The notes beneath the pieces are model-generated. The model ran no database searches, was not told the origin of the DNA, and saw only the letters and a list, made by a program, of their open reading frames with translations. Positions 27,644-36,924 of a DNA stretch of 64,000 nucleotides are shown here, piece after piece; position 1 is the stretch's first letter, and every line of letters begins with the position of its first letter. Origin of the DNA: CAYJII01 sp964370225 (lineage in GTDB: Bacteria; Bacillota; Clostridia; Oscillospirales; Ruminococcaceae); contig CAYJII010000005.1 in the NCBI GenBank assembly GCA_964370225.1, positions 6,868 through 70,867 on the forward strand, read 5' to 3'. A program made the position numbers and the translations under genes.

Positions 27644-28786
27644 ATGAGTACAGCGCAAATGACTAAAAGAGAAAGAGTTCTAGCAGCACTTAATAACAAG
27701 GATACTGATCAAATGGTCTGGTCCCCTCTAATTGACCCATATTTTGCAAATTCACTACCACTGCAAGGCTTTAATTTTGATGTAATTGATTCAATGAAAT
27801 ATATCGGAAACGACATCATTTTAAGACATGTTTGCAATCCTAAGCCTATTGTTAAAAATGTAGAAAAAAGAGAAGAGAAAAACGGAAACACTACTCGTAT
27901 TTATTATGATACTCCTGTTGGAAGCCTCTATCAAGAAAATAAAGATAGCGGTGAAACGCACTACATTTCAAAGCATATGGTTGAGTCCATCGAAGACATG
28001 AAAGTTTTCCAATATATCTGTGAAAATACAACATTCGAATCACGCGCAAAAGAATTTATCGAAATAGACAAAAGAATTGGTGATGATGGTATCGCTACAA
28101 TGACTGGTCCTACTAGCCCTGTACAAGATCTATTGCAATTTATTTGTGGTGTAGAAAATACAGTATATTTACAAATGGATTATGAAGATGAGATGCAAGA
28201 GCTTTTCCAAGCAATGCACGAGAAAAACAAACGTAGCTATGCTGCTTTAATGGATTATCCTGGGGCTGCAGTGTTTGATTACGAGGATACCTCAACTACA
28301 GTTATGAATATTAACATGCTTGAAAATGACTCTGCTCCTTACTATAATGAATACGCTGATATTTGCCATGCAGCTGGCAAAATTTTCATCACACATATGT
28401 GTGGCAAACTTGATGGATTTAAAGAAATTATTGCTACTGGCAGACAAGATGGTATTGATTCAGTTTGCCCACCTACAACAGGCGATTTATATCCATGGGA
28501 TGCAAGAAAAGCTTGGGGCGAAGGTAAAGTAGTAATAGGCGGTATTGAACCTCCTTCCCTAGTTTGGATGTCCGTTGAGCAAACACTTAACACTGTTGTT
28601 GACATCATCGAAAAAGTAGAAAGCAAACGTGGTTTTATACTAAGCACAGGGGATGCTACTCCTTTTGGAACTCCAATGAATAATCTGCTTGCAATCACTG
28701 AGCTAATTAATACTTTAGGCGCAAATTCGCTTAAAAACGAGGTAGACAGAGATATCGTGAAAGCAATCGTAGATAAATACAAATAA
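27644..28786 (+). CDS. Uroporphyrinogen decarboxylase (URO-D)-family protein, probable methyltransferase
   Basis: A 380-residue TIM-barrel protein of the URO-D superfamily. The sequence HMCG (near residue 250) followed by Cys in DSVCPP about 20 residues later resembles the zinc ligands of MtaA/MtbA-type corrinoid methyltransferases rather than heme decarboxylase. It is standalone, with no heme genes nearby, and divergent from an AraC regulator, fitting an inducible catabolic methyl-transfer role. No corrinoid protein gene is adjacent, so the partner and substrate are unknown. Confidence 0.82.
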   Translation: MSTAQMTKRERVLAALNNKDTDQMVWSPLIDPYFANSLPLQGFNFDVIDSMKYIGNDIILRHVCNPKPIVKNVEKREEKNGNTTRIYYDTPVGSLYQENKDSGETHYISKHMVESIEDMKVFQYICENTTFESRAKEFIEIDKRIGDDGIATMTGPTSPVQDLLQFICGVENTVYLQMDYEDEMQELFQAMHEKNKRSYAALMDYPGAAVFDYEDTSTTVMNINMLENDSAPYYNEYADICHAAGKIFITHMCGKLDGFKEIIATGRQDGIDSVCPPTTGDLYPWDARKAWGEGKVVIGGIEPPSLVWMSVEQTLNTVVDIIEKVESKRGFILSTGDATPFGTPMNNLLAITELINTLGANSLKNEVDRDIVKAIVDKYK

Positions 28787-28967
28787 ATCTTAATGTGAAA
28801 AATTATTTTTTTAATAATAATACATAAAAATAGCGCATAAACATTAATTGATACAAAAGCTTATACTATGCCGTTTATCACAGTTTAACCTAATATTCAC
28901 AACTAAACTTCTTACAAATTACACCTAAGTGATAGCGCAATCGTGCGAATAAGATAGTCAATGAGAA

Positions 28968-29010
28968 CGAGGAATTAAAGAGTAAAATCACCTTTAATTC
29001 CTCGTTTTTT
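28968..29010 (+). terminator. Terminator downstream of the URO-D gene
   Basis: Stem CGAGGAATTAAAG/CTTTAATTCCTCG (13 bases) with an 11-base loop, followed by six T. Confidence 0.85.
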
Positions 29011-29034
29011 GTCCAAATCAAACAAATTTTGACA

Positions 29035-29063
29035 TTGTAAAAACAAAAGTGGTGTGCTATAAT
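29035..29063 (+). promoter_or_regulatory. Promoter of the NfeD-flotillin operon
   Basis: TTGTAA (29035-29040), 17 bases, TATAAT (29058-29063). A TTGACA lies six bases earlier but at a spacing of 23, too long to use. Confidence 0.6.
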
Positions 29064-29144
29064 AAAAACATGGAAGTTAACAAATCCAGCATACATAATT
29101 TCAATTGAAATCACAAAGAATTTAGTAACGAAGGAGGACAGCAA

Positions 29145-29756
29145 ATGATTGAGTGGTGGCAAGGCTTGAGCGCCTTGGGAAACATTTTTTTCACCATAGC
29201 TTTTTGCGCAACACTTATATTAGTTATTCAAACGGTAATGTTGTTGTTTGGAATGGGATTTTCTGAAGCAGAAGTTGACTTTGAGGCAGACATGGAAGGT
29301 GTATCTTTATTTACTGTTAGAGGCTTAGTAGCATTCTTCTCAGTAGGTGGTTGGACAGGACTTATACTTGTTAACTTAAATTTACACGGGATTGTAGCTA
29401 TTCTTATTTCTATAGTAGCAGGCTACTTAGCATTAATTGCAGTGGCGTATATTTTCAAATTTGCGATGAAGCTACAAGCGGACGCAACCATGGATATAAA
29501 CTATGCTGTAGGAAGAACAGGCGAAGTGTATATTCCAATACCAGCGCAAAAAACAGGGCATGGCAAAGTAAATTTGCTTTTGCACGACACAGTGGTAGAA
29601 CTAGAGGCAGTGACCGAAGATGAGCAAATTATAAAAACAGGCCAGCAAATACGAGTTTTATCAGCACTAGACAATCAAACAGTTTTAGTAACATCAGCAA
29701 ACACATTTATTAAAGACGATGAAACTAATCAAGACGAAGAAGGAGCGATGTCATAA
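29145..29756 (+). CDS. NfeD-like membrane protein
   Basis: A 203-residue protein with membrane segments near residues 13-38, 55-75 and 78-105, followed by a soluble OB-fold domain (about 120-190: VGRTGEVYIPIPAQKTGHGKVNLLLHD...IIKTGQQIRVLS) typical of NfeD proteins. NfeD proteins pair with SPFH/flotillin proteins in membrane microdomains. Start ATG follows GAAGGAGGACAGCAA, and the stop overlaps the flotillin start by one base. Confidence 0.88.
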   Translation: MIEWWQGLSALGNIFFTIAFCATLILVIQTVMLLFGMGFSEAEVDFEADMEGVSLFTVRGLVAFFSVGGWTGLILVNLNLHGIVAILISIVAGYLALIAVAYIFKFAMKLQADATMDINYAVGRTGEVYIPIPAQKTGHGKVNLLLHDTVVELEAVTEDEQIIKTGQQIRVLSALDNQTVLVTSANTFIKDDETNQDEEGAMS

Positions 29757-31177
29757 TGGAAAATATGTTAATATTAATTTTAGTTACAGTAGTTGTTGTA
29801 CTATTATTCTCAACACTTATCGTTATACTTACAAGGTACAGACGATGCCCATCAGATAAAATTTTGGTAGTTTACGGTAAAGTAGGCTCAAACAAAGACG
29901 GCTCACAAAGAAGTGCAAGATGTATACATGGTGGTGCGGCGTTCATCGTACCGGTTATACAATCGTATGAATATTTGGATTTGACTCCTATGTCAATTTC
30001 CGTTGACCTTAGAAATGCACTTTCTAAACAAAATATCAGAATCGACGTTCCATCAAGATTTACAGTTGGTGTTTCAGTTGAACAAGGCGTTATGCAAAAC
30101 GCTGCTGAGCGCTTACTAGGTTTAAAATTACCTGAAATTCAAGAGTTAGCAAAAGATATCATATTTGGTCAATTACGTCTAGTAATCGCAACAATGGATA
30201 TCGAAGAAATTAATACTGACAGGGATAAGTTTTTATCAGCGGTTTCAAGCAATGTGGAAACTGAGCTTAAAAAAATCGGTTTAAGGCTAATCAACGTTAA
30301 CGTAACTGACATTTCTGATGAATCTGGCTATATCATCGCTTTAGGTAAAGAAGCAGCTGCAAAAGCTATCAACGACGCGAAAATTTCTGTTGCAGAAGCT
30401 GATCGCTCAGGTGCTATCGGTGAAGCGAACGCTCAAAGAGAGCAAAGAATTTCTGTATCACATGCAGACTCAGCAGCTATCCGAGGCGAAAATGAAGCTA
30501 GAGCGCAAATCGCTGAATCTAACGCTACATTGAGCGAAAAACAAGCTGAGGCACTAAAAAGAACTACTATCGCACAAAAAACTCAAGCTGCGAAAGCACT
30601 TGAAGAATCATACTCTGCAGAGCAACAAGCTGAACAAGCAAGATATGCAAGAGATGAAGCATCACTTGAAGCTGACGTCATCGTAAAAACTGAAATTGAC
30701 AAACGTCGTCTTGAGCTTGAAGCTGAGGCTGTAGCTGAACAAATTAGACGTAAAGCTAAAGGTGAAGCGGACGCAATTTACTTAAAAATGGAAGCGGAAG
30801 CTCGCGGTGTATCCGAAATGCTTACTAAACAAGCTCAAGGTTTATCACAAATTATTGCAGCTACTGGCGGTAACGCTGAAAATGCAATGAAACTGATGAT
30901 TACAGATAAGCTTGAAACTCTAGTTGCTACGCAAGTAGAAGCAATCAAAAATATCAAAATTGACAAAGTTACAGTTTGGGATAGCGGTGCTAATGCTGAT
31001 GGGAAAACACAAACAGCAAATTTCTTATCAGGCATGATGAAATCACTTCCTCCACTAAACGAAGTTTTTGATATGGCTGGCATGGAGTTGCCTGAATTTT
31101 TAGGCAAAGATAAAGTTAGCGCAATTGCAAACCCAATAGTTGAACAAGCTGAAACTAGCGATACTACTACTGCATAA
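29756..31177 (+). CDS. Flotillin-family SPFH protein
   Basis: Membrane-scaffold protein of functional microdomains. The 473-residue protein has an N-terminal membrane segment (about 3-25), an SPFH domain (about 28-215, with RCIHGGAAFIVPVIQSYEYLDLTPMSISV), then a long Ala/Glu-rich coiled coil (about 215-360) and a C-terminal domain. It resembles FloT/FloA organisation with an NfeD partner encoded just upstream. Targets are not visible in the sequence. Confidence 0.92.
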   Translation: MENMLILILVTVVVVLLFSTLIVILTRYRRCPSDKILVVYGKVGSNKDGSQRSARCIHGGAAFIVPVIQSYEYLDLTPMSISVDLRNALSKQNIRIDVPSRFTVGVSVEQGVMQNAAERLLGLKLPEIQELAKDIIFGQLRLVIATMDIEEINTDRDKFLSAVSSNVETELKKIGLRLINVNVTDISDESGYIIALGKEAAAKAINDAKISVAEADRSGAIGEANAQREQRISVSHADSAAIRGENEARAQIAESNATLSEKQAEALKRTTIAQKTQAAKALEESYSAEQQAEQARYARDEASLEADVIVKTEIDKRRLELEAEAVAEQIRRKAKGEADAIYLKMEAEARGVSEMLTKQAQGLSQIIAATGGNAENAMKLMITDKLETLVATQVEAIKNIKIDKVTVWDSGANADGKTQTANFLSGMMKSLPPLNEVFDMAGMELPEFLGKDKVSAIANPIVEQAETSDTTTA

Positions 31178-31211
31178 TAACGAGAATGTTCCGATAAATC
31201 TCTTTGTATAG

Positions 31212-31240
31212 TTGACAATAATGCATATTTGGTATATAAT
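31212..31240 (+). promoter_or_regulatory. Promoter of the SCIFF peptide gene
   Basis: TTGACA (31212-31217), 17 bases, TATAAT (31235-31240): a full-consensus promoter, indicating strong expression of the peptide. Confidence 0.8.
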
Positions 31241-31289
31241 AATACCGATAACATAGTAACAAAACTTTAATGTTAATGGAGATGAAATA

Positions 31290-31442
31290 ATGGAAAGAAT
31301 TAAAACAATTAAAACTCGTGATCTACAAACAAGTGCTAAAACAGGCGGTTGTGGCGAATGCCAAACATCTTGCCAATCAGCATGCAAAACATCTTGCGGT
31401 GTAGCAAATCAACCTTGCGAAAACGAAAGCGAAAGTAAATAA
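31290..31442 (+). CDS. scfA: SCIFF peptide precursor (six cysteines in forty-five)
   Basis: A 50-residue ribosomally made precursor with six Cys in its second half (GGCGECQTSCQSACKTSCG...PCENE) and the conserved leader KTIKTRDLQTSAKTGG. SCIFF precursors are modified by a radical-SAM enzyme that forms Cys-Thr thioethers; several Thr residues lie between the Cys residues here. It is followed by a terminator and by the maturase gene. SCIFF is a near-universal marker of Clostridia, and its function is unknown. Confidence 0.95.
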   Translation: MERIKTIKTRDLQTSAKTGGCGECQTSCQSACKTSCGVANQPCENESESK

Positions 31443-31466
31443 TTAATATTACAGTAAGATTGACAC

Positions 31467-31503
31467 AAAATGCCGCCTTAACTATTAAGGCGGCATTTTT
31501 TAC
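31467..31503 (+). terminator. Terminator between SCIFF peptide and maturase
   Basis: Stem AATGCCGCCTTA/TAAGGCGGCATT with a short loop followed by TTTTT. It should reduce read-through so that the peptide is made in excess over the maturase. Confidence 0.85.
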
Positions 31504-31536
31504 AGCTATAATATAAATGAATATGAGGAGATAATT

Positions 31537-32910
31537 TTGGTACACCAATATAAATTAAACGGATATAATCTAGTATTAGATTCAGTAAGTGGAGCAATTC
31601 ATTCAGTCGATGATGTTGCTTACGATATGATAAAAGATTACAAAAATAAAGATAAAGCTACTCTTATTGGCGAGCTATTATCAAAATATAATGATAGATC
31701 TGATGTCACTAGCGATGAGCTTGAGGCATGCTTTTCTGATATAGAGTATTTAGTTGAAGAAAAACAGCTTTTTACTCCTGATACGTACGAAACACTAGCA
31801 AAGAACTACAAAAATAACTCTAATGTTATAAAAGCTCTCTGCTTCCATATTGCGCATACTTGCAACTTAAACTGCGAGTACTGTTTTGCTTCACAAGGAA
31901 ATTATAAAGGCGATAGAGCTTTAATGAGTTTTGAAGTAGGAAAAAGAGCAATCGATTTTTTAATAGAAAATTCAGGTAGTAGAAGAAATCTTGAAGTCGA
32001 CTTTTTCGGTGGCGAACCTTTGATGAACTGGCAAACTGTAAAAGACATTGTCGCATATGCAAGGAGCGTCGAAAAAGCACATAACAAAAATTTCCGCTTT
32101 ACGCTAACTACAAATGGAATTTCTATCGATGATGATGTAATCGAATTTTCTAACAAGGAAATGCACAATGTAGTATTATCTTTAGACGGCAGAAAAGAAG
32201 TCCATGACCACTTAAGAAAAGACTATAAAAATCGCGGTAGCTATGATGTCATCGTGCCTAAGTTTCAAGAATTTGTTGAAAAAAGAAATGGTAAGGGCTA
32301 TTATATGAGAGGCACATTTACACATAATAATCCAGATTTTACAAATGATATCTTGCACATGCTTGACCTTGGATTTACTGAGCTTAGTATGGAACCTGTA
32401 GTAGCTAGCGAAGGCGATGCGTATGCTTTAACAAAAGAAGATTTACCGATATTGTTCGAACAATACGAATTATTAGCAAAAGAGATGATGAAACGGAAAA
32501 AAGAAGGAAAACCATTTTCTTTTTACCATTATAACATAGATTTAACAAACGGTCCTTGCGTTTATAAAAGGATTACAGGTTGCGGTTCTGGGACTGAGTA
32601 CATGGCAGTTACCCCTTGGGGCGAGCTATTTCCATGTCATCAGTTTGTTGGTGATGAAAAATATAGTCTTGGAAATATTTTTGATGGCGTGAGCAATCTA
32701 GACGCACAGGATGAATTCAGATCATGTAATATCTACACAAAAGAGGAATGTGTTACTTGCTGGGCAAATTTATATTGCTCGGGCGGATGTCCTGCAAACG
32801 CTTTTCATGCGACAGGCGACATAAACGGTATATACGAATACGGTTGTGAGCTTTTTAAAAAGCGCATCGAGTGCGCTATTATGATGCAGGTAGCAAATCA
32901 AGAGGATTAA
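31537..32910 (+). CDS. scfB: SCIFF radical-SAM maturase
   Basis: Radical-SAM/SPASM enzyme that introduces thioether links into the SCIFF peptide. The 457-residue protein begins at TTG 31537 after GAGGAG. It has an N-terminal peptide-recognition region, the radical-SAM cluster motif CNLNCEYC (Cys 109, 113, 116), and a C-terminal SPASM-type Cys-rich region (GPCVYK, TGCGSGTEYMAV, LFPCHQF, EECVTCWANLYCSGGCPANAF, YGCELFKKRIEC) for two additional clusters. Directly downstream of its substrate gene. Confidence 0.95.
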   Translation: MVHQYKLNGYNLVLDSVSGAIHSVDDVAYDMIKDYKNKDKATLIGELLSKYNDRSDVTSDELEACFSDIEYLVEEKQLFTPDTYETLAKNYKNNSNVIKALCFHIAHTCNLNCEYCFASQGNYKGDRALMSFEVGKRAIDFLIENSGSRRNLEVDFFGGEPLMNWQTVKDIVAYARSVEKAHNKNFRFTLTTNGISIDDDVIEFSNKEMHNVVLSLDGRKEVHDHLRKDYKNRGSYDVIVPKFQEFVEKRNGKGYYMRGTFTHNNPDFTNDILHMLDLGFTELSMEPVVASEGDAYALTKEDLPILFEQYELLAKEMMKRKKEGKPFSFYHYNIDLTNGPCVYKRITGCGSGTEYMAVTPWGELFPCHQFVGDEKYSLGNIFDGVSNLDAQDEFRSCNIYTKEECVTCWANLYCSGGCPANAFHATGDINGIYEYGCELFKKRIECAIMMQVANQED

Positions 32911-32912
32911 TT

Positions 32913-34283
32913 ATGGATACGCCTATTTACGATTTTATACGCAGATATTCAGCTGAAAATTTCACTAGGCTCCATATGCCGGGGCATAAAGGTGAAAATA
33001 TTTTTGGGTGCGAAAATTTTGATATCACCGAAATTGATGGTGCGGATAATTTATATTCACCTGAAGACGATGGTATCATTAAGAAAAGCGAGGCTAACGC
33101 TTCCAAACTATATGAAACAAAAGCGACTTTTTATTCGACAGGCGGGTCTAGTCAGTGTATTTTTGCTATGCTTTATCTAGCTAAAATTGCTGCCAAAAAA
33201 AAACCATCTGAGGACGTTGTCCTTGTAGCACGAAATGCACATAAGACATTCGTGTCTGCTTGTGCTCTACTGGATATCAACCCTATGTGGATGTATCCAA
33301 GCGACGATGCAACTAGTGGTATTTGTAGCTGTGTGATAACAAAAACTGACCTTGAAACTAAACTAGCAAATATGAGTAATATGCCTATTGCAGTTTTTAT
33401 TACTTCCCCCGATTATTTAGGCAATATCGCTGACATCAAAGGCTTAAGTGAAGTTTGTGGCAGATACGATGTTCCTCTTCTTATAGACAATGCACATGGT
33501 GCATATCTTAAGTTTTTACAGAATGATATCCACCCTATTACACTCGGAGCAAGTATGTCATGTGACTCAGCGCATAAGACTCTACCCGTGCTCACGGGAG
33601 GAGCTTATCTGCATATAAATAAAAACTCACCAGCCTCTTACAAAGATAGCGCTAAGGTTGCACTATCTTTGTTTGGCTCAACTTCCCCATCGTATTTAAC
33701 TTTAACTTCACTGGACTTGTGTAATAAAATATTAAGTGAAGATTTTCCGAAAAACCTTAATAGGCATGTCAAATCCATAAATGCTCTTAAGGCTACACTT
33801 TACGATAATGATATCAAATATTTAGATGGAGAGCCTTTAAAATTAACGCTATTATGCTCTGAAATGTCCGTTTCCCCTCAAAAGATTGCGCATATTCTAA
33901 GGAAAAATAAGATTGAAATTGAATTTGCTGACAATGATTTTTTAGTGTGTATGTTCACAGCACAAATTTCTGATGAGGAATTAGCTGATTTTGCATCGTT
34001 ACTACTTAATATTTTCAGTAAGCGAGAAAATATTGCGTCTACCCCATTGGAAAGTATCGCTATACCAACAGCGATACAAGCTATGAGTATACGCGAAGCT
34101 ATATTCTCACCACAGCAAAAAATCAAGGCGGATAATGCTGCTATTGGTAAGATTTGTGCCTCACTTGCTGTATCATGCCCCCCTGCCATTCCCATAGCAG
34201 TGAGTGGCGAGATTATTCAAAGCGAGCATATTAAACTATTTAATCATTATGATATAAATGAAATATTCGTTGTAAGCGAATGA
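32913..34283 (+). CDS. Orn/Lys/Arg decarboxylase-family PLP enzyme
   Basis: PLP-dependent fold-type I enzyme of the Orn/Lys/Arg decarboxylase major-domain family. The ATG at 32913 is supported by AGAGGA; earlier in-frame codons run inside the maturase gene. Motifs are HMPGHKG near residue 24, FYSTGGSSQC near 74, LIDNAHGAYL near 190 and the PLP lysine in CDSAHKTLPVLTGGAYL near 214. At 456 residues it matches the short YaaO-like form, which lies near tmk and darA in Bacillus; the actual substrate is uncertain. Confidence 0.88.
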   Translation: MDTPIYDFIRRYSAENFTRLHMPGHKGENIFGCENFDITEIDGADNLYSPEDDGIIKKSEANASKLYETKATFYSTGGSSQCIFAMLYLAKIAAKKKPSEDVVLVARNAHKTFVSACALLDINPMWMYPSDDATSGICSCVITKTDLETKLANMSNMPIAVFITSPDYLGNIADIKGLSEVCGRYDVPLLIDNAHGAYLKFLQNDIHPITLGASMSCDSAHKTLPVLTGGAYLHINKNSPASYKDSAKVALSLFGSTSPSYLTLTSLDLCNKILSEDFPKNLNRHVKSINALKATLYDNDIKYLDGEPLKLTLLCSEMSVSPQKIAHILRKNKIEIEFADNDFLVCMFTAQISDEELADFASLLLNIFSKRENIASTPLESIAIPTAIQAMSIREAIFSPQQKIKADNAAIGKICASLAVSCPPAIPIAVSGEIIQSEHIKLFNHYDINEIFVVSE

Positions 34284-34284
34284 T

Positions 34285-34326
34285 AAAAAACAGTGTTTGT
34301 TGCGGTTCACAAGCACTGTTTTTTTA
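34285..34326 (+). terminator. Terminator after the decarboxylase gene
   Basis: Stem AAAACAGTG...CACTGTTTT with an inner TTGT/ACAA pair, followed by a run of T. Confidence 0.8.
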
Positions 34327-34395
34327 CTTATATTATGAGTTTGTTGTTTTGGTATAATTTCACTCGCTGTATTTAAATTTTGCTGTTAAAAAAGT

Positions 34396-34424
34396 TTGAC
34401 TTATCATCATTAAAGATGTATAAT
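34396..34424 (+). promoter_or_regulatory. copA-copZ promoter
   Basis: TTGACT (34396-34401), 17 bases, TATAAT (34419-34424). No CsoR-like or CopY-like palindrome is visible at this promoter. Confidence 0.7.
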
Positions 34425-34451
34425 TTCATATAAGACTAAGGAGGTGTAGTT

Positions 34452-36662
34452 TTGCAAACAGATACAATTAGATTAGCGATAAAAGGCATGACTTGCGCTG
34501 CATGTAGTGCTTCTGTAGAAAAAGCGTTAGGCAGAAAAAATGGCGTGGAGACTGCAGTAGTCAACCTTGCAACGAACACAGCAACAATTTATACAGACGG
34601 AAGCATCACTGCTCCAGAACTAATTTTAGCAGTGGAGAAAGCGGGCTTTTCCGCTAAAATAGCAAGCGACTTAATAGAAAATGATAGCTTTAGAATTAGT
34701 AATATTCAGCTTGCGATTGCTCTCATATTCGGCGGGCTGGAGCTGTACATTGGCATGAGCCATATGCTACCAATACCACTGCCACTCCCCTCTTTCATGT
34801 CCATGGAAACTAATGCAGCAATATTTTCATTAATCCAGCTTATTTTAACTTTAATAGTTCTCTCTGCTGGTTATAAGTTTTTCACGAGTGGTTTTAAAAA
34901 CCTTGTATTACTCCATCCAAATATGGATAGCCTTGTAGCTATTGGTACAAGCTCCGCTTTGCTATATAGTATATATAACACAGTTTTAGTGTTTTTGGGC
35001 AATCACCACGCTGCACATAATCTTTATTACGAGTCAGCAGCAGTAGTTGTAGCTTTAGTGCTACTAGGTAAATTTTTAGAAGAACGAAGCAAGAGTGCTG
35101 CAAAACGTGCAATCACTTCACTTGCTTCACTCGTACCTGGTGTCGCTACCGTTGAACGCGATGGTATCGAAAAAGAAATTCCATCCAAGCAAGTGCGCAA
35201 GGGCGATATTGTCATAATTAAACCTGGCTTGCGAATACCTGTAGATGGAGAAATTATTGAGGGAGAGTCAGCAGTAGATGAATCCATGCTAACCGGCGAA
35301 AGTTTGCCTGTATACAAAGAATTAGGATGCAAAGTTTCTGGTGGGACAATTTGTACTGATGGTTACATAAAAATTAAAGCTACTGGTGTTGGCAATAATA
35401 CTGCAATCTCGCAAGTGCTAAAGCTTGTGACGCAGGCACAAGAGAGAAAAGCACCAGCAGCTAGACTTGCAGACCAAATCTCTGGTATTTTTGTACCAAC
35501 TGTTGTTGCGATTGCAGTACTTTCATCTCTAATATGGTTTATTGTAGGCAAGGACATCAACTTTGTGATGAACATATTTGTTTCCGTTTTAGTAGTAGCT
35601 TGCCCATGCGCATTAGGGCTTGCAACGCCAATTGCAGTAATGGCTGGGTCTGGGCGAGGGGCTAATCTTGGGATATTATTCCGAGGTGGGGATGTAATCG
35701 AGGCTACCTCTAAAGTGCGCAGTGTATTTTTTGATAAAACCGGAACAATCACACATGGTAAGCTTAAGATAACTAAAATTTCGGTTAAATCAATGAATGA
35801 AAGCGAATTTATCAAGCTTGTAGCTAGCGCAGAAAAAGGATCTGAGCACCCAATAGCTGTTGCAGTAGTAAACTATGCGCTTGAAAATGAGTATAAACTA
35901 AGTACACCAAAATCGCTGACTTCATTTGCTGGACGTGGAGTGCTAGCAGAGGTTGAGGATGCTCATGTACTCGCAGGTACATTAAAGCTGATGGAAGAGA
36001 AAAATATTTCACTTCCAGCTAATATTACGCAAAAAATCCCAACTGGTTGCACCGTAATGTATGTAGCGCTAAATGATGAATACCATGGATTTATCGCATT
36101 AAGCGATACGATACGCGATGATGCAAAACATGCTATCACACGCCTAAACAGCCTGAAGATTGAAACTGCAATGATTACTGGTGATAATAAATCTGTCGCA
36201 CATAAAATAGCAGATGAAGCTGGGATAAAAACAATCCGTGCTGAAGTATTACCTCAAAATAAATCTGAAGAAGTAGAAAAAGCTAAAAATAGTGGCATTA
36301 GCGTTGCAATGGTGGGAGATGGAATAAATGACGCACCAGCATTAGCAGCTGCTGATGTAGGTATCGCTGTCCAAAACTCCACTGATGCTGCTGCAGAATC
36401 AGCGGGTATTATATTAATGCGAGATGATATTAACGGAGTTGCTGATGCGTTACTATTAAGCAAAAAAACTATGCAAATTATTAAGCAAAATCTATTTTGG
36501 GCTTTTATCTATAACTGTGTAGGTATCCCGATTGCGTCAGGATTATTGTATCCTTTTTCTGAAGTACTTATGTCCCCCGCTTTTGCAGGAGCTGCAATGG
36601 CACTTTCGTCGGTTTGTGTCGTAACAAATTCATTGCGACTAACTAAATATAATCCAAAATAA
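34452..36662 (+). CDS. copA: Copper-transporting P1B-type ATPase
   Basis: Exports Cu(I) across the membrane with ATP. It starts at TTG 34452 after GGAGGTG. The 736-residue protein has one N-terminal HMA domain with GMTCAAC (Cys 15 and 18), TGES in the actuator domain, the membrane metal site CPC at 384-386 in ACPCALGLATP (typical of Cu(I) pumps), the phosphorylated Asp 428 in DKTGTITHG and GDGINDAPALAAADVG. It is followed at 12 bases by a CopZ-like chaperone gene. No copper regulator is adjacent; a CsoR-like gene exists at 59 kb. Confidence 0.95.
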   Translation: MQTDTIRLAIKGMTCAACSASVEKALGRKNGVETAVVNLATNTATIYTDGSITAPELILAVEKAGFSAKIASDLIENDSFRISNIQLAIALIFGGLELYIGMSHMLPIPLPLPSFMSMETNAAIFSLIQLILTLIVLSAGYKFFTSGFKNLVLLHPNMDSLVAIGTSSALLYSIYNTVLVFLGNHHAAHNLYYESAAVVVALVLLGKFLEERSKSAAKRAITSLASLVPGVATVERDGIEKEIPSKQVRKGDIVIIKPGLRIPVDGEIIEGESAVDESMLTGESLPVYKELGCKVSGGTICTDGYIKIKATGVGNNTAISQVLKLVTQAQERKAPAARLADQISGIFVPTVVAIAVLSSLIWFIVGKDINFVMNIFVSVLVVACPCALGLATPIAVMAGSGRGANLGILFRGGDVIEATSKVRSVFFDKTGTITHGKLKITKISVKSMNESEFIKLVASAEKGSEHPIAVAVVNYALENEYKLSTPKSLTSFAGRGVLAEVEDAHVLAGTLKLMEEKNISLPANITQKIPTGCTVMYVALNDEYHGFIALSDTIRDDAKHAITRLNSLKIETAMITGDNKSVAHKIADEAGIKTIRAEVLPQNKSEEVEKAKNSGISVAMVGDGINDAPALAAADVGIAVQNSTDAAAESAGIILMRDDINGVADALLLSKKTMQIIKQNLFWAFIYNCVGIPIASGLLYPFSEVLMSPAFAGAAMALSSVCVVTNSLRLTKYNPK

Positions 36663-36674
36663 TAGGAGGTAATC

Positions 36675-36875
36675 ATGAATTCTATCACATTAAATGTAGA
36701 GGGTATGCACTGCACAAATTGCACTACTAGAATAACAAACACACTAAACTCACTCAATTCAGTAGACTCTGTTTTATGCTCACTTGAAGATAAAACTGTA
36801 ACTGTGGTTAGTGATATGAGTCAAGACGATGTAATCGAAGCAATCGAAGACATGGGATTTGACGTAATACTATAA
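36675..36875 (+). CDS. copZ: Heavy-metal-associated (CopZ-like) chaperone
   Basis: A 66-residue single HMA-domain protein expected to carry Cu(I) to CopA. The metal motif is GMHCTNC near residues 10-16, within the beta-alpha-beta fold typical of CopZ/Atx1. It is preceded by AATAGGAGGTAATC and shares the transcript with copA. Confidence 0.9.
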   Translation: MNSITLNVEGMHCTNCTTRITNTLNSLNSVDSVLCSLEDKTVTVVSDMSQDDVIEAIEDMGFDVIL

Positions 36876-36881
36876 GCATAT

Positions 36882-36924
36882 AAAAAAACCAGGAATGGCG
36901 ATATTGCCATTCCTGGTTTTTTTT
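36882..36924. terminator. Bidirectional terminator copZ / GGDEF gene
   Basis: Stem AAAACCAGGAATGGC/GCCATTCCTGGTTTT with an A run before and a T run after, placed between two converging genes. Confidence 0.88.

Larger units (their letters stand above)
28787..29144. other. Intergenic region, 358 bases
   Basis: AT-rich and without a convincing gene. It contains a terminator at 28968-29010 and the promoter of the NfeD-like gene at 29035-29063. The 180 bases between the URO-D stop and the terminator show no clear gene; they could be a long 3' untranslated tail or hold a small RNA, but no promoter of quality was seen there. Confidence 0.6.

Noticed and set aside
28890..29162. Open frame of 90 codons on the minus strand over the URO-D/NfeD gap
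   Set aside because: It runs through a terminator and the NfeD promoter, has no ribosome binding site and a low-complexity composition.
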